NCBI GenBank assembly: GCA_963720785.1
Contig: CAVRGQ010000009.1
Location: 248,001-312,000 of the forward strand
DNA: 64,000 bases
Origin: CAVRGQ01 sp963720785
GTDB lineage: Bacteria; Actinomycetota; Acidimicrobiia; IMCC26256; DASPTH01
Direction of reading: 5' to 3'
Part shown: in pieces, positions 27,054 to 37,681 of the stretch
How positions within the stretch are numbered: position 1 is the first letter of the stretch
Layout of the letters: the number at the start of each line of letters is the position of its first letter
Position numbers and translations under genes: made by a program
The notes under the pieces: generated by a model
What the model was told of the DNA's origin: nothing
Seen by the model: only the letters and a program-made list of their open reading frames with translations
The model's database searches: none

Positions 27054-28067
27054 GAGTACCAGGCCATCCGGTCGCGGTAGAAGGCCACCGTGCGGGCCAT
27101 GCCTTCCGCGAACGGCGTGCGCGGCTCCCAGCCGAGCAGGCGCTTCGCCTTCGACGAGTCGCCGAAGTAGGAACCGATGTCGATCGCGTCGCGGTCGGGC
27201 GGCCACGGCACGTGCTCCACGCGCCCACGCCCGACGACGTCGACCACCGATAGCGCGATCTCCGCGAGCGACAGGCGTTCGTCGTTGCCGACGTTGAAGA
27301 TCTGGCCCGCGGCGTCGGCGGTGAGCGCGGCGAGCTCGAGGCACTCGACGACGTCGTCGACGAAGAGGCAGTCGCGCTGCTGGTCGCCCTCGCCGAACAC
27401 CGAGATCGTGTCGCCGGCCAACGCGCGGCGCAGAAAGATCGGCAGGAAGCCCTGCAGGTCGTCGGCGAGGCGCTGACGGGGGCCGTACACATTGGTGAGG
27501 CGCACGGTGGACGCCCGCAGGCCGTACACGTCGTGGTACAGCATGTGCAGCTGCTCCGCCGCGTACTTCGTGATGCCGTTCACGTCGACCGGGTTCACGG
27601 GGTGCTCCTCGTCGACGGGCAGGTACTTCGGCTTGCCGAAGATCTGGCGCGTCGACGTGTACACCACCGTCGTGTGCGGGTTCACCGCGCGCAGCAGCTC
27701 GAGGAAGGCGAACTGGCTCGTGGTGTTGACCGCCAGGTCGAAGAGCGGGTCGTTCATGGAGTCGACGTGGCTGACCTGACCCGCGAGGTTGAACACGACG
27801 TCGGCGGACGCCGCGGCCTCTCGGATCGCGGGCCGGTCGTCGGCGAGGTCGGCCTCGATCACGTGGACGCGCGGATCGGCCTCCTGCGCGCCGTCGTCGA
27901 CGAGGTTGAACGGGTTGGCGCCGTGACGGGGTACGCGGCGCGTCGAGGACCGTCACCTGGGCACCCCGACGCGCGAGGTCGAGGGCGAGGTTCGATCCGA
28001 TGAAGCCGAGCCCGCCGGTGACCAGGCACCGGCGTCCGGTCAGCGCGTCGTGCGGGATGGCGTCCAG
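27050..28067 (-). CDS. NAD-dependent sugar epimerase/dehydratase, one frame change
   Basis: About 335 residues of the extended SDR family. The N-terminal Rossmann motif is CLVTGGLGFIGSNLALDLARRGAQVTVLDA. A frame change near 27935 then leads to NPFNLVDDGAQEADPRVHVIEADL. Further motifs: ADVVFNLAGQVSHVDSM, YTSTRQIFG, and the catalytic Tyr-x3-Lys in GITKYAAEQL (K-Y reversed by one turn; the YxxxK is less typical than in GalE), followed by RLTNVYGPRQ. No good start codon lies between the thioesterase stop and the Rossmann motif, so the start is unresolved and may hide another indel. Third-from-last gene product of the operon, acting on a nucleotide sugar. Confidence 0.8.
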
Positions 28068-28074
28068 AGCGCCG

Positions 28075-28884
28075 TCAGTGTACGTGGCTGACCTGCACCC
28101 GGGCCGACACACGGACGTCGCCGTCGACGAGCAGCCAGGCCCCGAACACACCGGTCCGGCCGACCGCCCCCGGAACGTCGGGGGCGGGGGCGCTCCGCTC
28201 CTCCCAGCTGCTGCGCAGTTCGATGTCGTCGCCGCGTTCGAGCATGCCCTTGTACTCCACGCTGAACGCAACGGGTCTCGCACCCGGCACGCGCTGCACC
28301 AACTCGTCGGCGACCGCCTCCAGGGACCGGGCGTTGTTCACGTGGTCGAGGATGTCGAAATCGGCGTGGCGTACCGGCCAGCGGCGCGACGCGGCATCGG
28401 CCGGCGGCGCGGGTAGCCGCAGCTTGCCGCTGACCCGGCGGCCCATCGCCGCCTCGCCGTACCACTCGGCGAACTGGGGGTCGAGTGGCACTGGCCGCCC
28501 CCGCTCCCGGTCGATGTACACCCAAATCGCCGCCGACTCCACCAGCACGTCGCCCGCGTCGTCGGTGACGCGGGTGCGCCGCTCCGCCCAGGCCGGACCC
28601 GAGCCGCTGCAGAACGTCACGAGATGGATCCGGTCGTAGAGCACTGGACGCCGGAGCAGCGCCACCTCGGCGCGGCGCAGCACCCACACCCCGCGCGCGT
28701 TCTCGTAGATGCCGGCGTCGTGCGAGTCGTCGGTGGCGACGTCCTGGAGGAAGCGGGCGACGGCGTCGATGCCCACGGCGCCGGAGGCGTCGGTGTCGTC
28801 GAGGTGCACGTTGCGGGTCACCTCGAACCGGCGGCCCACGGCCGCCGGCTCCACGAACTCCACCTTCTCGAACCCGAGATCCAC
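28075..28884 (-). CDS. Acyl-ACP thioesterase-like double hotdog protein
   Basis: 269 residues. Two hotdog domains are visible. The first has LDDTDASGAVGIDAVARFLQDVATD; the second has RHADFDILDHVNNARSLEAVADEL, matching the D-x-N-x-HVNN catalytic region of FatA/FatB acyl-ACP thioesterases, with Asn and His available, and WVYIDRERGRPVPLDPQF between them. It would release fatty acids, or move acyl groups, in the cytoplasm. GTG 28882-28884 is chosen for length. It appears to be the first gene of the glycan operon, an unusual partner for aminosugar enzymes, hinting at an acylated glycan or glycolipid. Confidence 0.82.
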   Translation of the reverse strand: MDLGFEKVEFVEPAAVGRRFEVTRNVHLDDTDASGAVGIDAVARFLQDVATDDSHDAGIYENARGVWVLRRAEVALLRRPVLYDRIHLVTFCSGSGPAWAERRTRVTDDAGDVLVESAAIWVYIDRERGRPVPLDPQFAEWYGEAAMGRRVSGKLRLPAPPADAASRRWPVRHADFDILDHVNNARSLEAVADELVQRVPGARPVAFSVEYKGMLERGDDIELRSSWEERSAPAPDVPGAVGRTGVFGAWLLVDGDVRVSARVQVSHVH

Positions 28885-29027
28885 GGGCGCATGGTGGCAC
28901 GGCCTTACCCTCACCCCGGGAACCCGACCAGCCCAGGGCACGAAGGTCCCCGTCAAGGTGCGGCCCCGAGCGGCCGATTCACCTTCAGGCCCGCGTGCGG
29001 TCGGGCCGGTGACCCCGTGGAGGCAGG

Positions 29028-31271
29028 GTGTCAGGAATGTTGGAGCGCCTGGGACGGGCCGCGGCCCGCCACAAGTGGTGGTTCGTCGTCGCGTGGCTCG
29101 TCGCGGCCGTCTCGGTGGGGATGCTCGCCAAGGGCCTCGACGGCCAGGAGACCGACAACTTCAAGATCCCAGGGGCCCAGTCACAGGAGGCGCTCGACCT
29201 CCTGATCCAGGACTTCCCCGCCGCGTCGGGCCAGAGCGCGTCGGTGGTGTTCCAGTCCGACGCCGGGATCACGTCGCCGAAGGTGCAGCCCGCGATCGCG
29301 GAGAGTGTCGCCAACCTCGAGAAGCTCCCGCACGTCGTGAGCGTGACCGATCCCTACGGTCCGCTCGGCCCCGCGGTCATCTCGAAGAACGGGCGCATCA
29401 CCCTCGTGACGGTGCAGTTCGACGTGGCCGCGCAGCAGCTGCCGAAGGACATCTACGACCAGATCACCACGGCGACCGCGCCGGCGGCCGACGCAGGCGT
29501 GCGGCTCGCGTACGGCGGCGCGGTGATCGACTACTCGCACCAACCGCCGTCGGGGAACGCAGACCTGATCGGCCTGCTCGCCGCGGTGGTGGTGCTCCTG
29601 TTCGCGTTCGGTTCCGTGGTCGCGATGGGCCTGCCGATCACGACCGCGCTGTTCGGGCTCGTGGTCGGCTTCTCGCTCATCAAGATCGTCGCCGCGTTCA
29701 CCGACATCGGCACCCTCGCACCCACGCTCGCCCAGATGATCGGGCTCGGTGTCGGCATCGACTACTCGCTCTTCATCGTGTCGCGCTACCGCGAGAACCG
29801 CGCGCTCGGCATGGACATCGAATCCGCGATCAGTCGATCCGTCGCGACCGCCGGCTCCGCAGTGTTGTTCGCGGGCACCACCGTGGTGATCGCGATCTGC
29901 GGGCTCGCGGTGTCGGGCATCCCCTACGTCGCGCGGCTCGGGTACATGGCGGGCCTCATGGTCATGGTGATGATGATCGCCGCGCTCACGTTGCTCCCTG
30001 CGGTGCTCGCGATCATCGGCGACCGGATCGACAAGTGGAAGGTGCCGAGCCTGATGCACCACGCGGATCGGGCGAAGGCCGCGGGCCACCCGGATCCGGT
30101 GTCGCCGCGCAGCACGGTGTGGGAGCGCTGGGCCCACCTGGTCGCGAGCCACGCGTGGCCCTTCGCGATCTTCGCGGTGGCGGTCCTCGTCGCGCTGGCA
30201 TGGCCGGTCATGTCGATGCGCCTCGGCGAGTCCGACGACGGCAACCTCCCGTCGAACGCCACACAGCGTCAGGCGTTCGACCTCATCGCGCTCGGCTTCG
30301 GCGAGGGCGCCAACGGGCCGCTGCTGGTCGTGGTGTCGCTGCCCCAACCGAACGACAGCGCGCCGGCCGACACGGTCGCCGCCGCGATCGAGAAGACACC
30401 GGGCGTCGCCGAGGTCGTCCCGCCGCAGGTCAGCCCCAACGGCAAGGTCGCGCAGATCGCCGTGATCCCGACGTCGGCGCCCGACAGCGTGCAGACGGCA
30501 GATCTGGTGAGCACCCTGCGCACCGACGTCCTGCCTGCCGCGATCGGAGACTCCGGCGCGCAGGCCTACGTCGGCGGGCTCACCGCCACGTTCATCGACA
30601 TCGGCGACCGCATCAGCTCACGGCTGATCTTCTTCATCCTCGCGGTGGTGCTGCTGTCGTTCCTGCTGCTGATGCTGGTGTTCCACTCGATCCTGGTGCC
30701 GCTCACCGCGGCGGTCATGAACCTGCTGTCGGTGGCGGCGGCCTACGGCGTCACCGTCGCGGTGTTCCAGTGGGGCTGGGCGAAGGGACTCGTCGGTCTC
30801 GAGAGCACCGTCCCCATCACCGCGTTCGTGCCGATGATGATGTTCGCCGTGCTCTTCGGTCTGTCGATGGACTACCAGGTCTTCCTCCTCACGCGCGTGC
30901 GTGAGGAGTACGACAAGACCGGCGACACCCGCCTCGGCGTGGTGCGCGGACTGGCCCGCACGGCGCGGGTCATCACGTCGGCTGCGTTGATCATGATCTT
31001 CGTGTTCGGCGCATTCGTGTTGAACCCGACGCCCGAGGTGAAGATGTTCGGCCTCGGCCTCGCGGTCGCGGTGCTCGTCGACGCGACGATCGTGCGCATG
31101 ATGCTCGTGCCGGCGACGATGGAGATCCTGGGCGACGCCAACTGGTGGTTCCCGAAGTGGCTGTCGTTCCTGCCCAGGCTCGACCTCGAGGGCACGAGCA
31201 CGAGCACCGAGGACGGCGGCGACGGCAGCGGCGACGAGCAGCCGCGCACCCCGGTCCCCGCCGGCGTCTAG
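29028..31271 (+). CDS. MMPL-family membrane transporter
   Basis: 747 residues of the RND-related MMPL family. One N-terminal helix is followed by a large extracytoplasmic loop (about 45-180), five helices including GVGIDYSLFIVSRYREN, a middle cytoplasmic linker, a second loop (about 415-525) and a second helix bundle with FGLSMDYQVFLLTRVREEYDKTGDT, the two Asp-Tyr motifs being the proton relay pair. Such proteins export lipids or hydrophobic compounds by proton motive force. GTG 29028 follows GGAGG; ATG 29037 is an alternative. The tail (ending TPVPAGV) is Asp/Ser-rich. Substrate is not indicated; the neighbouring acyl-glycan operon is a possible link. Confidence 0.92.
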   Translation: MSGMLERLGRAAARHKWWFVVAWLVAAVSVGMLAKGLDGQETDNFKIPGAQSQEALDLLIQDFPAASGQSASVVFQSDAGITSPKVQPAIAESVANLEKLPHVVSVTDPYGPLGPAVISKNGRITLVTVQFDVAAQQLPKDIYDQITTATAPAADAGVRLAYGGAVIDYSHQPPSGNADLIGLLAAVVVLLFAFGSVVAMGLPITTALFGLVVGFSLIKIVAAFTDIGTLAPTLAQMIGLGVGIDYSLFIVSRYRENRALGMDIESAISRSVATAGSAVLFAGTTVVIAICGLAVSGIPYVARLGYMAGLMVMVMMIAALTLLPAVLAIIGDRIDKWKVPSLMHHADRAKAAGHPDPVSPRSTVWERWAHLVASHAWPFAIFAVAVLVALAWPVMSMRLGESDDGNLPSNATQRQAFDLIALGFGEGANGPLLVVVSLPQPNDSAPADTVAAAIEKTPGVAEVVPPQVSPNGKVAQIAVIPTSAPDSVQTADLVSTLRTDVLPAAIGDSGAQAYVGGLTATFIDIGDRISSRLIFFILAVVLLSFLLLMLVFHSILVPLTAAVMNLLSVAAAYGVTVAVFQWGWAKGLVGLESTVPITAFVPMMMFAVLFGLSMDYQVFLLTRVREEYDKTGDTRLGVVRGLARTARVITSAALIMIFVFGAFVLNPTPEVKMFGLGLAVAVLVDATIVRMMLVPATMEILGDANWWFPKWLSFLPRLDLEGTSTSTEDGGDGSGDEQPRTPVPAGV

Positions 31272-31305
31272 GACGGAGCGAGCGGACGCGAGCGAGGGTG
31301 GGGAG

Positions 31306-31659
31306 TCAGTCGAGCAGCTCCAGCACGCGCTCGCTGGGGCGGGCGATGACCGCCTTGTTGCCCACGAACACCACCGGTCGCTCCATGAGCTCCGGGTGCT
31401 CGAGCAACAGCGCGACGACCTGCTCCTTGGTGACGTAGTCGCCGGCGGCGAGGCCGAGCTCGCCGAAGCGCTTGTCCTTGCGCACCAGCGCGGCGGGCTC
31501 GTCGCTGATCGCGTCGACGATGCGCTCGAGGTCGGCCCGGCTCGGGTTCGCCTTCAGGTACTCGACGATCTCGGCGGCGTCGCCGCGCTCCTCGAGGATC
31601 GCGACGGCACCGCGGGACTTGCTGCACGCGGGGTTGTGGTACACGACGATGTCAGCCAT
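31306..31659 (-). CDS. ArsC-family (glutaredoxin-type) arsenate reductase-like protein
   Basis: 117 residues, the usual size for ArsC/YffB. The active-site region IVVYHNPACSKSRGAV carries the single catalytic Cys in CSKSRG, followed by VVFVGNKAVIARPSERVLEL, the ArsC C-terminal signature with the Arg that binds the anion. It would reduce arsenate using glutathione or another thiol; with no other ars genes nearby, a different thiol-reductase role is possible. TAGATT lies 8 nt before the ATG on the minus strand, just beyond the end of aat, so it probably has its own leaderless promoter. Confidence 0.88.
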   Translation of the reverse strand: MADIVVYHNPACSKSRGAVAILEERGDAAEIVEYLKANPSRADLERIVDAISDEPAALVRKDKRFGELGLAAGDYVTKEQVVALLLEHPELMERPVVFVGNKAVIARPSERVLELLD

Positions 31660-31674
31660 GGGCGCGCAATCTAC

Positions 31675-32364
31675 TCACCCGAACCACGCCATGGTCGGGG
31701 CCGTGATCGCGTCGGCCACGAGCGCGAGGTACTCCTCGCGCGGCACGTCGATCGCACCGAGCGTGCGGAGGTGGTCGGTGGTCCACTGCACGTCGAGGAG
31801 CTGACCGCCACCGCTGCGCATCAGGTCGACGAGCGCGACCACCGCGACCTTCGACGCGTCGCGCACCCGGTGGAACTTCGACTCGGCGGCGAAGAGCCCG
31901 CCGATCGCCACGCCGTAGAGGCCGCCCACCAGCGCGTCGCGCCCCGCGTCGTCGACCTGCCAGGTCTCCACGCTGTGCGCCCAGCCGAGCTCGTGCAGTT
32001 GCGTGTAGGCCTTCACGAACGAGCGGTCGATCCAGCCGTGCGGGCGCTTCGGATCGGCGCAGCCCTTCATCACCTGCTCGAACGCGGTGTCGACCCGCAC
32101 CTCGAAGTCGCGGCACGACCGCCGCAGCGACCGGCTCACGTGCAGGCCGTCGAGCGGGATGATCCCCCGCGGGTCGGGCGACCACCAGCCGATCCGGCGC
32201 CCGAAGCCGCCGAGCCCGCCGAGGCGCATCGGGAACAATCCGGCCCGGTAGGCGGCCAGCAGGGTGCCCGGTTCGAGGTCGGCGCCGACCCCGGCAACCT
32301 CGTGGTCACCGGCCGCGGCGGGGTCCGGCAGGGCCCAGCGGCTGGGCGGCGGCTCGATCGGCAT
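31675..32364 (-). CDS. aat: Leucyl/phenylalanyl-tRNA-protein transferase
   Basis: 229 residues. It shows the Aat fold motifs ADLEPGTLLAAYRAGLFPMRL, WWSPDPRGIIPLDGLHVSRSL, GCADPKRPHGWIDRSFVKAYTQLHELGWAHSVETW and GGLYGVAIGGLFAAESKFHRVRDASKVAVVALVDLM. It transfers Leu or Phe to N-terminal Arg/Lys of proteins, marking them for ClpS-ClpAP in the N-degron pathway. In E. coli the penultimate motif is GESMFS; AESKFH is the actinobacterial form. ATG at 32362-32364 follows TAGCGT by 7 nt on the minus strand, a leaderless promoter. Confidence 0.92.
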   Translation of the reverse strand: MPIEPPPSRWALPDPAAAGDHEVAGVGADLEPGTLLAAYRAGLFPMRLGGLGGFGRRIGWWSPDPRGIIPLDGLHVSRSLRRSCRDFEVRVDTAFEQVMKGCADPKRPHGWIDRSFVKAYTQLHELGWAHSVETWQVDDAGRDALVGGLYGVAIGGLFAAESKFHRVRDASKVAVVALVDLMRSGGGQLLDVQWTTDHLRTLGAIDVPREEYLALVADAITAPTMAWFG

Positions 32365-32553
32365 CGGGGCGACGCTACCGAAAGCGCCCCTGACCTGCGG
32401 TGACGCGGCTCCGACCTGTCCCGGATCCGACCCCGGACCCGCCCAAGTCCCGCGCGGCCCTGCCGACCCAACTAGCGTGGCGGGATCCCCCCACGCGTCA
32501 GGTTGGTTCGCGCGCGGGATGAGCCCCGTCCCCCCACAGGAGCACCAGCGAAC

Positions 32554-33576
32554 TTGCCCCCGCATACCGGCGAGACGACACGGCACCAGACCCGGCACCG
32601 CGGCCTCCGGCCGTCCCGGGTGGTCGCTGCCGCGCTCGTCACGATGGGACTCCTGCTCGGCCTCACCGTCCCCTTCGCGGGCCCGGGTGCGGCGCAGACC
32701 TCCGGTGCGAGCGCCTCGGTGCCCAGCACAGCCGACCTGCGCGCCGAGGCCGATCGCCTCAGCGCCGAGTACTTCTCCACCCTCGCCTCGTTCGCCCAGG
32801 CCGACGCCGCCGTGCGCGACAACGAGGCCGCCGTCGCCGACCTCAAGGCCAAGGCCGCCAAGGCGAAGGCCACGGCACGCGAGCGGGCCCTCTTCGCCTA
32901 CAAGTCGTCGGGGAGCGGCCTGTCGGCCGTCATCAGCGGCGACACCACGGCGTCGGCCGCCCGCCGGGTCCAGCTGATCGACCGGGTGAACGCCCGCGAC
33001 AACTCGGCCTTCAAGTCGTTCCGGGCCACGGCCAAGCAGCTCCGGGCCAAGCAGCAGGCGCTGCGCGACGCCCGCCAGGCCCAGGAGCAGTCCCTCGCCG
33101 ACCTCAAGACCCAGGGCGCGGCGCTCGACGCCAAACTCGCCGAGGCCCAGCAGCGCGAGCAGGCGGCAGCCGCTGCCGCGGCGCAGGCCCAGGCGCAGCA
33201 GGCCCAGGCGGCCGCGGTCGCCGCCGCGACCACCACCACGGTGGCGCCCCCCACGACCACCACGCCGAGTGCGCCCACCCCGCCGCCGAACTACAGCGGC
33301 ACGCCGGGCACCAGCCCGCACCACGACGACCCGTTCCTCTCGTGCGTGCGCGCCCGGGAGAGCGGCGGCAACTACAGCGTCGTCAACCCGGCCGGCCCGT
33401 ACCTCGGTGCGTACCAGTTCCTCCAGGCCACCTGGAACGGCGCGGCCTCACACGCGGGTCGGCCCGAGCTCGTGGGCGTGCCCGCCAACGCGGCGAGCCC
33501 CTACGACCAGGACGAGGTCGCGTGGGCGCTGTACCAGTGGCAGGGTTCCGCACCCTGGGGCGGGCACTGCCCCTGA
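32554..33576 (+). CDS. Secreted coiled-coil plus Rpf/lysozyme-like muralytic protein
   Basis: About 340 residues. A signal peptide (VVAAALVTMGLLLGLTVPFA) is followed by a long Ala/Lys/Glu coiled coil (about 60-215; for example VRDNEAAVADLKAKAAKAKATARERALF), as in CwlO-type peptidoglycan hydrolases, a Thr/Pro linker and a C-terminal transglycosylase-like domain starting FLSCVRARESGGNYSVVNPAG and LGAYQFLQATWNGAA, like resuscitation-promoting factors. The Glu of ARESGGNY is the catalytic position. It should cleave peptidoglycan outside the cell. TTG 32554 is favoured over TTG 32503 because AGGAG precedes it. TAGCGT at 32473 is a candidate promoter. Confidence 0.85.
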   Translation: MPPHTGETTRHQTRHRGLRPSRVVAAALVTMGLLLGLTVPFAGPGAAQTSGASASVPSTADLRAEADRLSAEYFSTLASFAQADAAVRDNEAAVADLKAKAAKAKATARERALFAYKSSGSGLSAVISGDTTASAARRVQLIDRVNARDNSAFKSFRATAKQLRAKQQALRDARQAQEQSLADLKTQGAALDAKLAEAQQREQAAAAAAAQAQAQQAQAAAVAAATTTTVAPPTTTTPSAPTPPPNYSGTPGTSPHHDDPFLSCVRARESGGNYSVVNPAGPYLGAYQFLQATWNGAASHAGRPELVGVPANAASPYDQDEVAWALYQWQGSAPWGGHCP

Positions 33577-33578
33577 TC

Positions 33579-33630
33579 GGTTTTGGCGTCGCCAGGTGTC
33601 GCTATAGCAGCGCGTGGCGACGCCAAAACC
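33579..33630. repeat. Intergenic palindromic repeat, copy 2
   Basis: GGTTTTGGCGTCGCCA (33579-33594) and TGGCGACGCCAAAACC (33615-33630) are perfect 16-bp complements. The 20-base loop contains CGCTATAGCAGCG. It sits between the stops of the convergent Rpf-like and rsgA genes, leaving only a few bases on each side. GTTTTGGCG arms are shared with copies 3 and 4 (one side in copy 4). Confidence 0.7.
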
Positions 33631-33636
33631 CGAGGA

Positions 33637-34713
33637 TCAGTGCCCGCGGTCCTTCTTGAACCGCTTGATCGCGCGGCTCTGCGTGCGCGCCGCCGCCTTC
33701 GCCTCGCGGGCCGCCGCGTGATCGTCGCGCCGCGTCTCCACCTCGAGGTCGGACTGCAGCGCGAGGTAGTTCGCGAAGCGTGCGGGATCGAGGTTGCCCG
33801 CGTCCACCGCTTCACGCACCGCGCAGCCCGGCTCGTTGCTGTGTCCGCAGTCGCCGAACTTGCAGTCGGCCGCGAGATCCTCGATGTCGGGGAAGGCCGC
33901 GGCCACTCCCCCGTGGTCGGGCGCGAGCGAGAGGCTGCGCAACCCCGGCGTGTCCACCAGCACACCACCGGTGGGCACGAGGTGGATCTCGCGCGACGTG
34001 GTCACGTGGCGACCGCGGTGGTCGCCCTCGCGCACGGTGCCGGTCACGGCGGCGTCGTAGCCGAGCAGCGCGTTCACGAGCGTCGACTTCCCCGCACCCG
34101 ACGGGCCGAGCAGCACCGCAGTGCGTGACGGCTGCAGCCGCGCGCGCACGAGATCGACGCCGTCGCCGACGAGCGAACTGACGCGCACCACGTCGACACC
34201 GACGAGGCGTTCGCGCAGTTGGCTCACGAAGTCGGAGTCGTCGAGGTCGGCCTTGGTCAACAGCACGACCGGGGTGGCACCACCGTCCCACGCGATGGCG
34301 ACCTCACGCTCCACGCGCGACAGGCTCATGCGATCGGCCGGCGCAGCGATGAACACGAGGTCGACGTTCGCGGCGAGCACCTGGGTGAGGCCGCGCGGGT
34401 CGCGGCGCGCGATCCACGTCCAGCGCGGCGCGAGATCCTCGATCGACAGCTCATCCGCGCCGTCGAGGCGTACCCAGTCCCCCGCGACCACACCTCCGCT
34501 CTTGCGGATCTTGCCGCGGACGCGCGCCCGCACCGGGCCGTTCGCGGTACCGACCACGCACGCCTCGACGTCGAGGCGCACGACCCGCCCCAGCGGACGA
34601 TCGGTGGCGTTCACCGGCCAGCCCGCGACCCACGCCTCGACGCGCGCGTCGGCGCCGAGTGCGACGAGAGCCGGATCGAGCCCGGGACCTGGGGTCGGAG
34701 AGCCGGTGCCCAT
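33637..34713 (-). CDS. rsgA: Small ribosomal subunit biogenesis GTPase RsgA
   Basis: 358 residues with the family's permuted GTPase order: G4 TKADLDD, then G1 GPSGAGKSTLVNALLGY, then G3 DTPGLRSL. An N-terminal OB fold (VRARVRGKIRKSGGVVAGDWVRL) precedes the GTPase, and a C-terminal zinc site (CKFGDCGHSNEPGC, Cys-x4-Cys-x-His-x5-Cys) follows. It tests the maturing 30S subunit. ATG 34711-34713 begins two bases after the ABC-F stop, so the two ribosome-linked genes probably form one operon. Its C-terminus is Arg/Lys-rich (RAIKRFKKDRGH), useful for rRNA contact. Confidence 0.94.
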   Translation of the reverse strand: MGTGSPTPGPGLDPALVALGADARVEAWVAGWPVNATDRPLGRVVRLDVEACVVGTANGPVRARVRGKIRKSGGVVAGDWVRLDGADELSIEDLAPRWTWIARRDPRGLTQVLAANVDLVFIAAPADRMSLSRVEREVAIAWDGGATPVVLLTKADLDDSDFVSQLRERLVGVDVVRVSSLVGDGVDLVRARLQPSRTAVLLGPSGAGKSTLVNALLGYDAAVTGTVREGDHRGRHVTTSREIHLVPTGGVLVDTPGLRSLSLAPDHGGVAAAFPDIEDLAADCKFGDCGHSNEPGCAVREAVDAGNLDPARFANYLALQSDLEVETRRDDHAAAREAKAAARTQSRAIKRFKKDRGH

Positions 34714-34715
34714 GA

Positions 34716-36353
<1,638 letters not shown>

Positions 36354-36362
36354 ACCGAGTTC

Positions 36363-36414
36363 CGTTTTGGCGCTCTTGGAGGCCCCCATGGCGGCGCGGA
36401 AGAGCGCCAAAACG
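36363..36414. repeat. Intergenic palindromic repeat, copy 3 (inverted)
   Basis: CGTTTTGGCGCTCTT (36363-36377) and AAGAGCGCCAAAACG (36400-36414) are perfect 15-bp complements. The complement of its 22-base loop matches the loop of copy 4 at 18 of 22 positions, so it is the same element in the opposite orientation, with CCATGG in place of CTATAG. It lies between divergent ABC-F and DUF6624-like genes. Confidence 0.7.
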
Positions 36415-36456
36415 AGGAAGGAGCGGCGAGGGAGGGTCAGCCTAACCTTCGGGGGT

Positions 36457-36998
36457 GTGGGGTCCCGACGGGTTTCCCGGCGCTACGACGTCGACCTGCA
36501 CGACGAGCTCCTCGCCCTCGCCGAGCAGCCCGACTGCCTCCACGCGCGCGAACGGCTCTGGGACATCCTCGACGACCACGAGTGCTGGCCGGGCCGCAGC
36601 CTGGTGGGCGACGACGGCGAGGAGGCCGCCTGGCTCGTCGCCCAGCGCGCCATCGACGACGTCGGACTCCAACGCCGCTGCGCTCGAGTACCTCGAGTGG
36701 GCCGTCGACCTCGACGAGGCCGATCCCGTACACCTCGCGTACCTCCACGACCGGGTGCGCATGAACGACGGGCGCGAGCAACTCTACGGTTCGCAATTCG
36801 TGCTCGACGACGATGGCGAGCTCGTGCCCTGGCACCTCGACGACCCGGTCGCGGTGGAGGAACGTCGCCGCCGGCTCGGCCTCCCACCGTTGGCCGAGCA
36901 CGCGGCCGACATGACGCGGCGCTGGAGCGAACACCGGCCCGGCGAACACCGGCCCGACGCCCGACACCGACACGCCCGACACCGGCGCGGGCGCCTAG
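36457..36998 (+). CDS. DUF6624-like protein, two frame changes
   Basis: About 180 residues. RYDVDLHDELLALAEQPDCLHARERLWDIL and EEAAWLVAQRAIDDVGLQRRC are followed, after a frame change near 36660-36668, by EYLEWAVDLDEADPVHLAYLHDRVRMNDGREQLYGSQF. This tripartite pattern (counting of processed items, then YLxDRVRxxxGRxQxYGTQ) is that of DUF6624 proteins. A second change near 36925 seems needed to reach the TAG at 36996-36998 through a Thr/Pro/Asp tail; that part is less sure. GTG 36457 follows TAACCT (36443-36448) by 8 nt. Function unknown. Confidence 0.62.
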
Positions 36999-37681
36999 CT
37001 CGACGGGTCGACGATGTCGGCGACGCGCCAGCAGTACCAGGCCGCCACCGACCGGTACGGCCGCATCGGCTCACCGAGCGGCTGCAGCTCCTTCGGCGTT
37101 GGCATCGTGGGCAGGCGGAACAGCCGCCCGTACCCCTTGCGCACCCCGAGGTCGTCGACCGGCCACACGTCGAGGCGCCCGAGCTGGAACATCAGGAACA
37201 TCTCCGCGGTCCAGCGACCGATGCCCCGCACCGTGACCAGCTCGGCCACCAACTCGTCGTCGCCGAGCTTCGCGACGCGGTCGAGCTCCACCTCGCCGCT
37301 CAGCACCTTGTCGGCGAGGTCGCGGATCGACGCGGTCTTGTTGCCGGAGAGCCCCGCGGCACGCAGCGACTCGACCGGCGCGGCCAGCACCGCCTCGGGC
37401 GTGGGTTCACCGTCGAACAACGCGACGAAGCGCCCGTGGATGGTGGACGCCGCCTTCCCTGCGAGCTGCTGGAAGCAGATCATGCGGGCCAGCTCGGCAA
37501 AATGGGTGTTGGCCGGCACCCCGCGCCGGCGCGGCCCGAGCTGCGGCGGCCCGACCTCGGCGACGATCGGCGCGAACTCCGGCACCTGGCGCACCAGTTG
37601 CGCGCTCGCCTCCACCAGCTGCTCGACGGACCATGGGGGCGAACCGTAGCGGCCGGGGGCGACCACTACGCTTCCTCCCAT
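36995..37681 (-). CDS. HhH-GPD DNA-3-methyladenine glycosylase (AlkA-like)
   Basis: 223-228 residues. The helix-hairpin-helix and catalytic Asp are in LVTVRGIGRWTAEMFLMFQLGRLDVWPVDDLGVRKG; earlier FAELARMICFQQLAGKAASTIHGRF and LRAAGLSGNKTASIRDLADKV are AlkA-family helices. It removes alkylated purines in base excision repair. The ATG is at 37679-37681, but GGAGG inside those first codons sits 7 nt before GTG 37664-37666, so the shorter form may be made. The start region is head-to-head with, and overlaps, the start of the L,D-transpeptidase gene, and its 3' end overlaps the DUF6624-like stop. Confidence 0.88.
   Translation of the reverse strand: MGGSVVVAPGRYGSPPWSVEQLVEASAQLVRQVPEFAPIVAEVGPPQLGPRRRGVPANTHFAELARMICFQQLAGKAASTIHGRFVALFDGEPTPEAVLAAPVESLRAAGLSGNKTASIRDLADKVLSGEVELDRVAKLGDDELVAELVTVRGIGRWTAEMFLMFQLGRLDVWPVDDLGVRKGYGRLFRLPTMPTPKELQPLGEPMRPYRSVAAWYCWRVADIVDPSS

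Noticed and set aside
31272..31305. GAGCGAGCGGACGCGAGCGAGG as a member of the palindromic repeat family
   Set aside because: It forms no inverted repeat of more than a few bases and lacks the CTATAG core.
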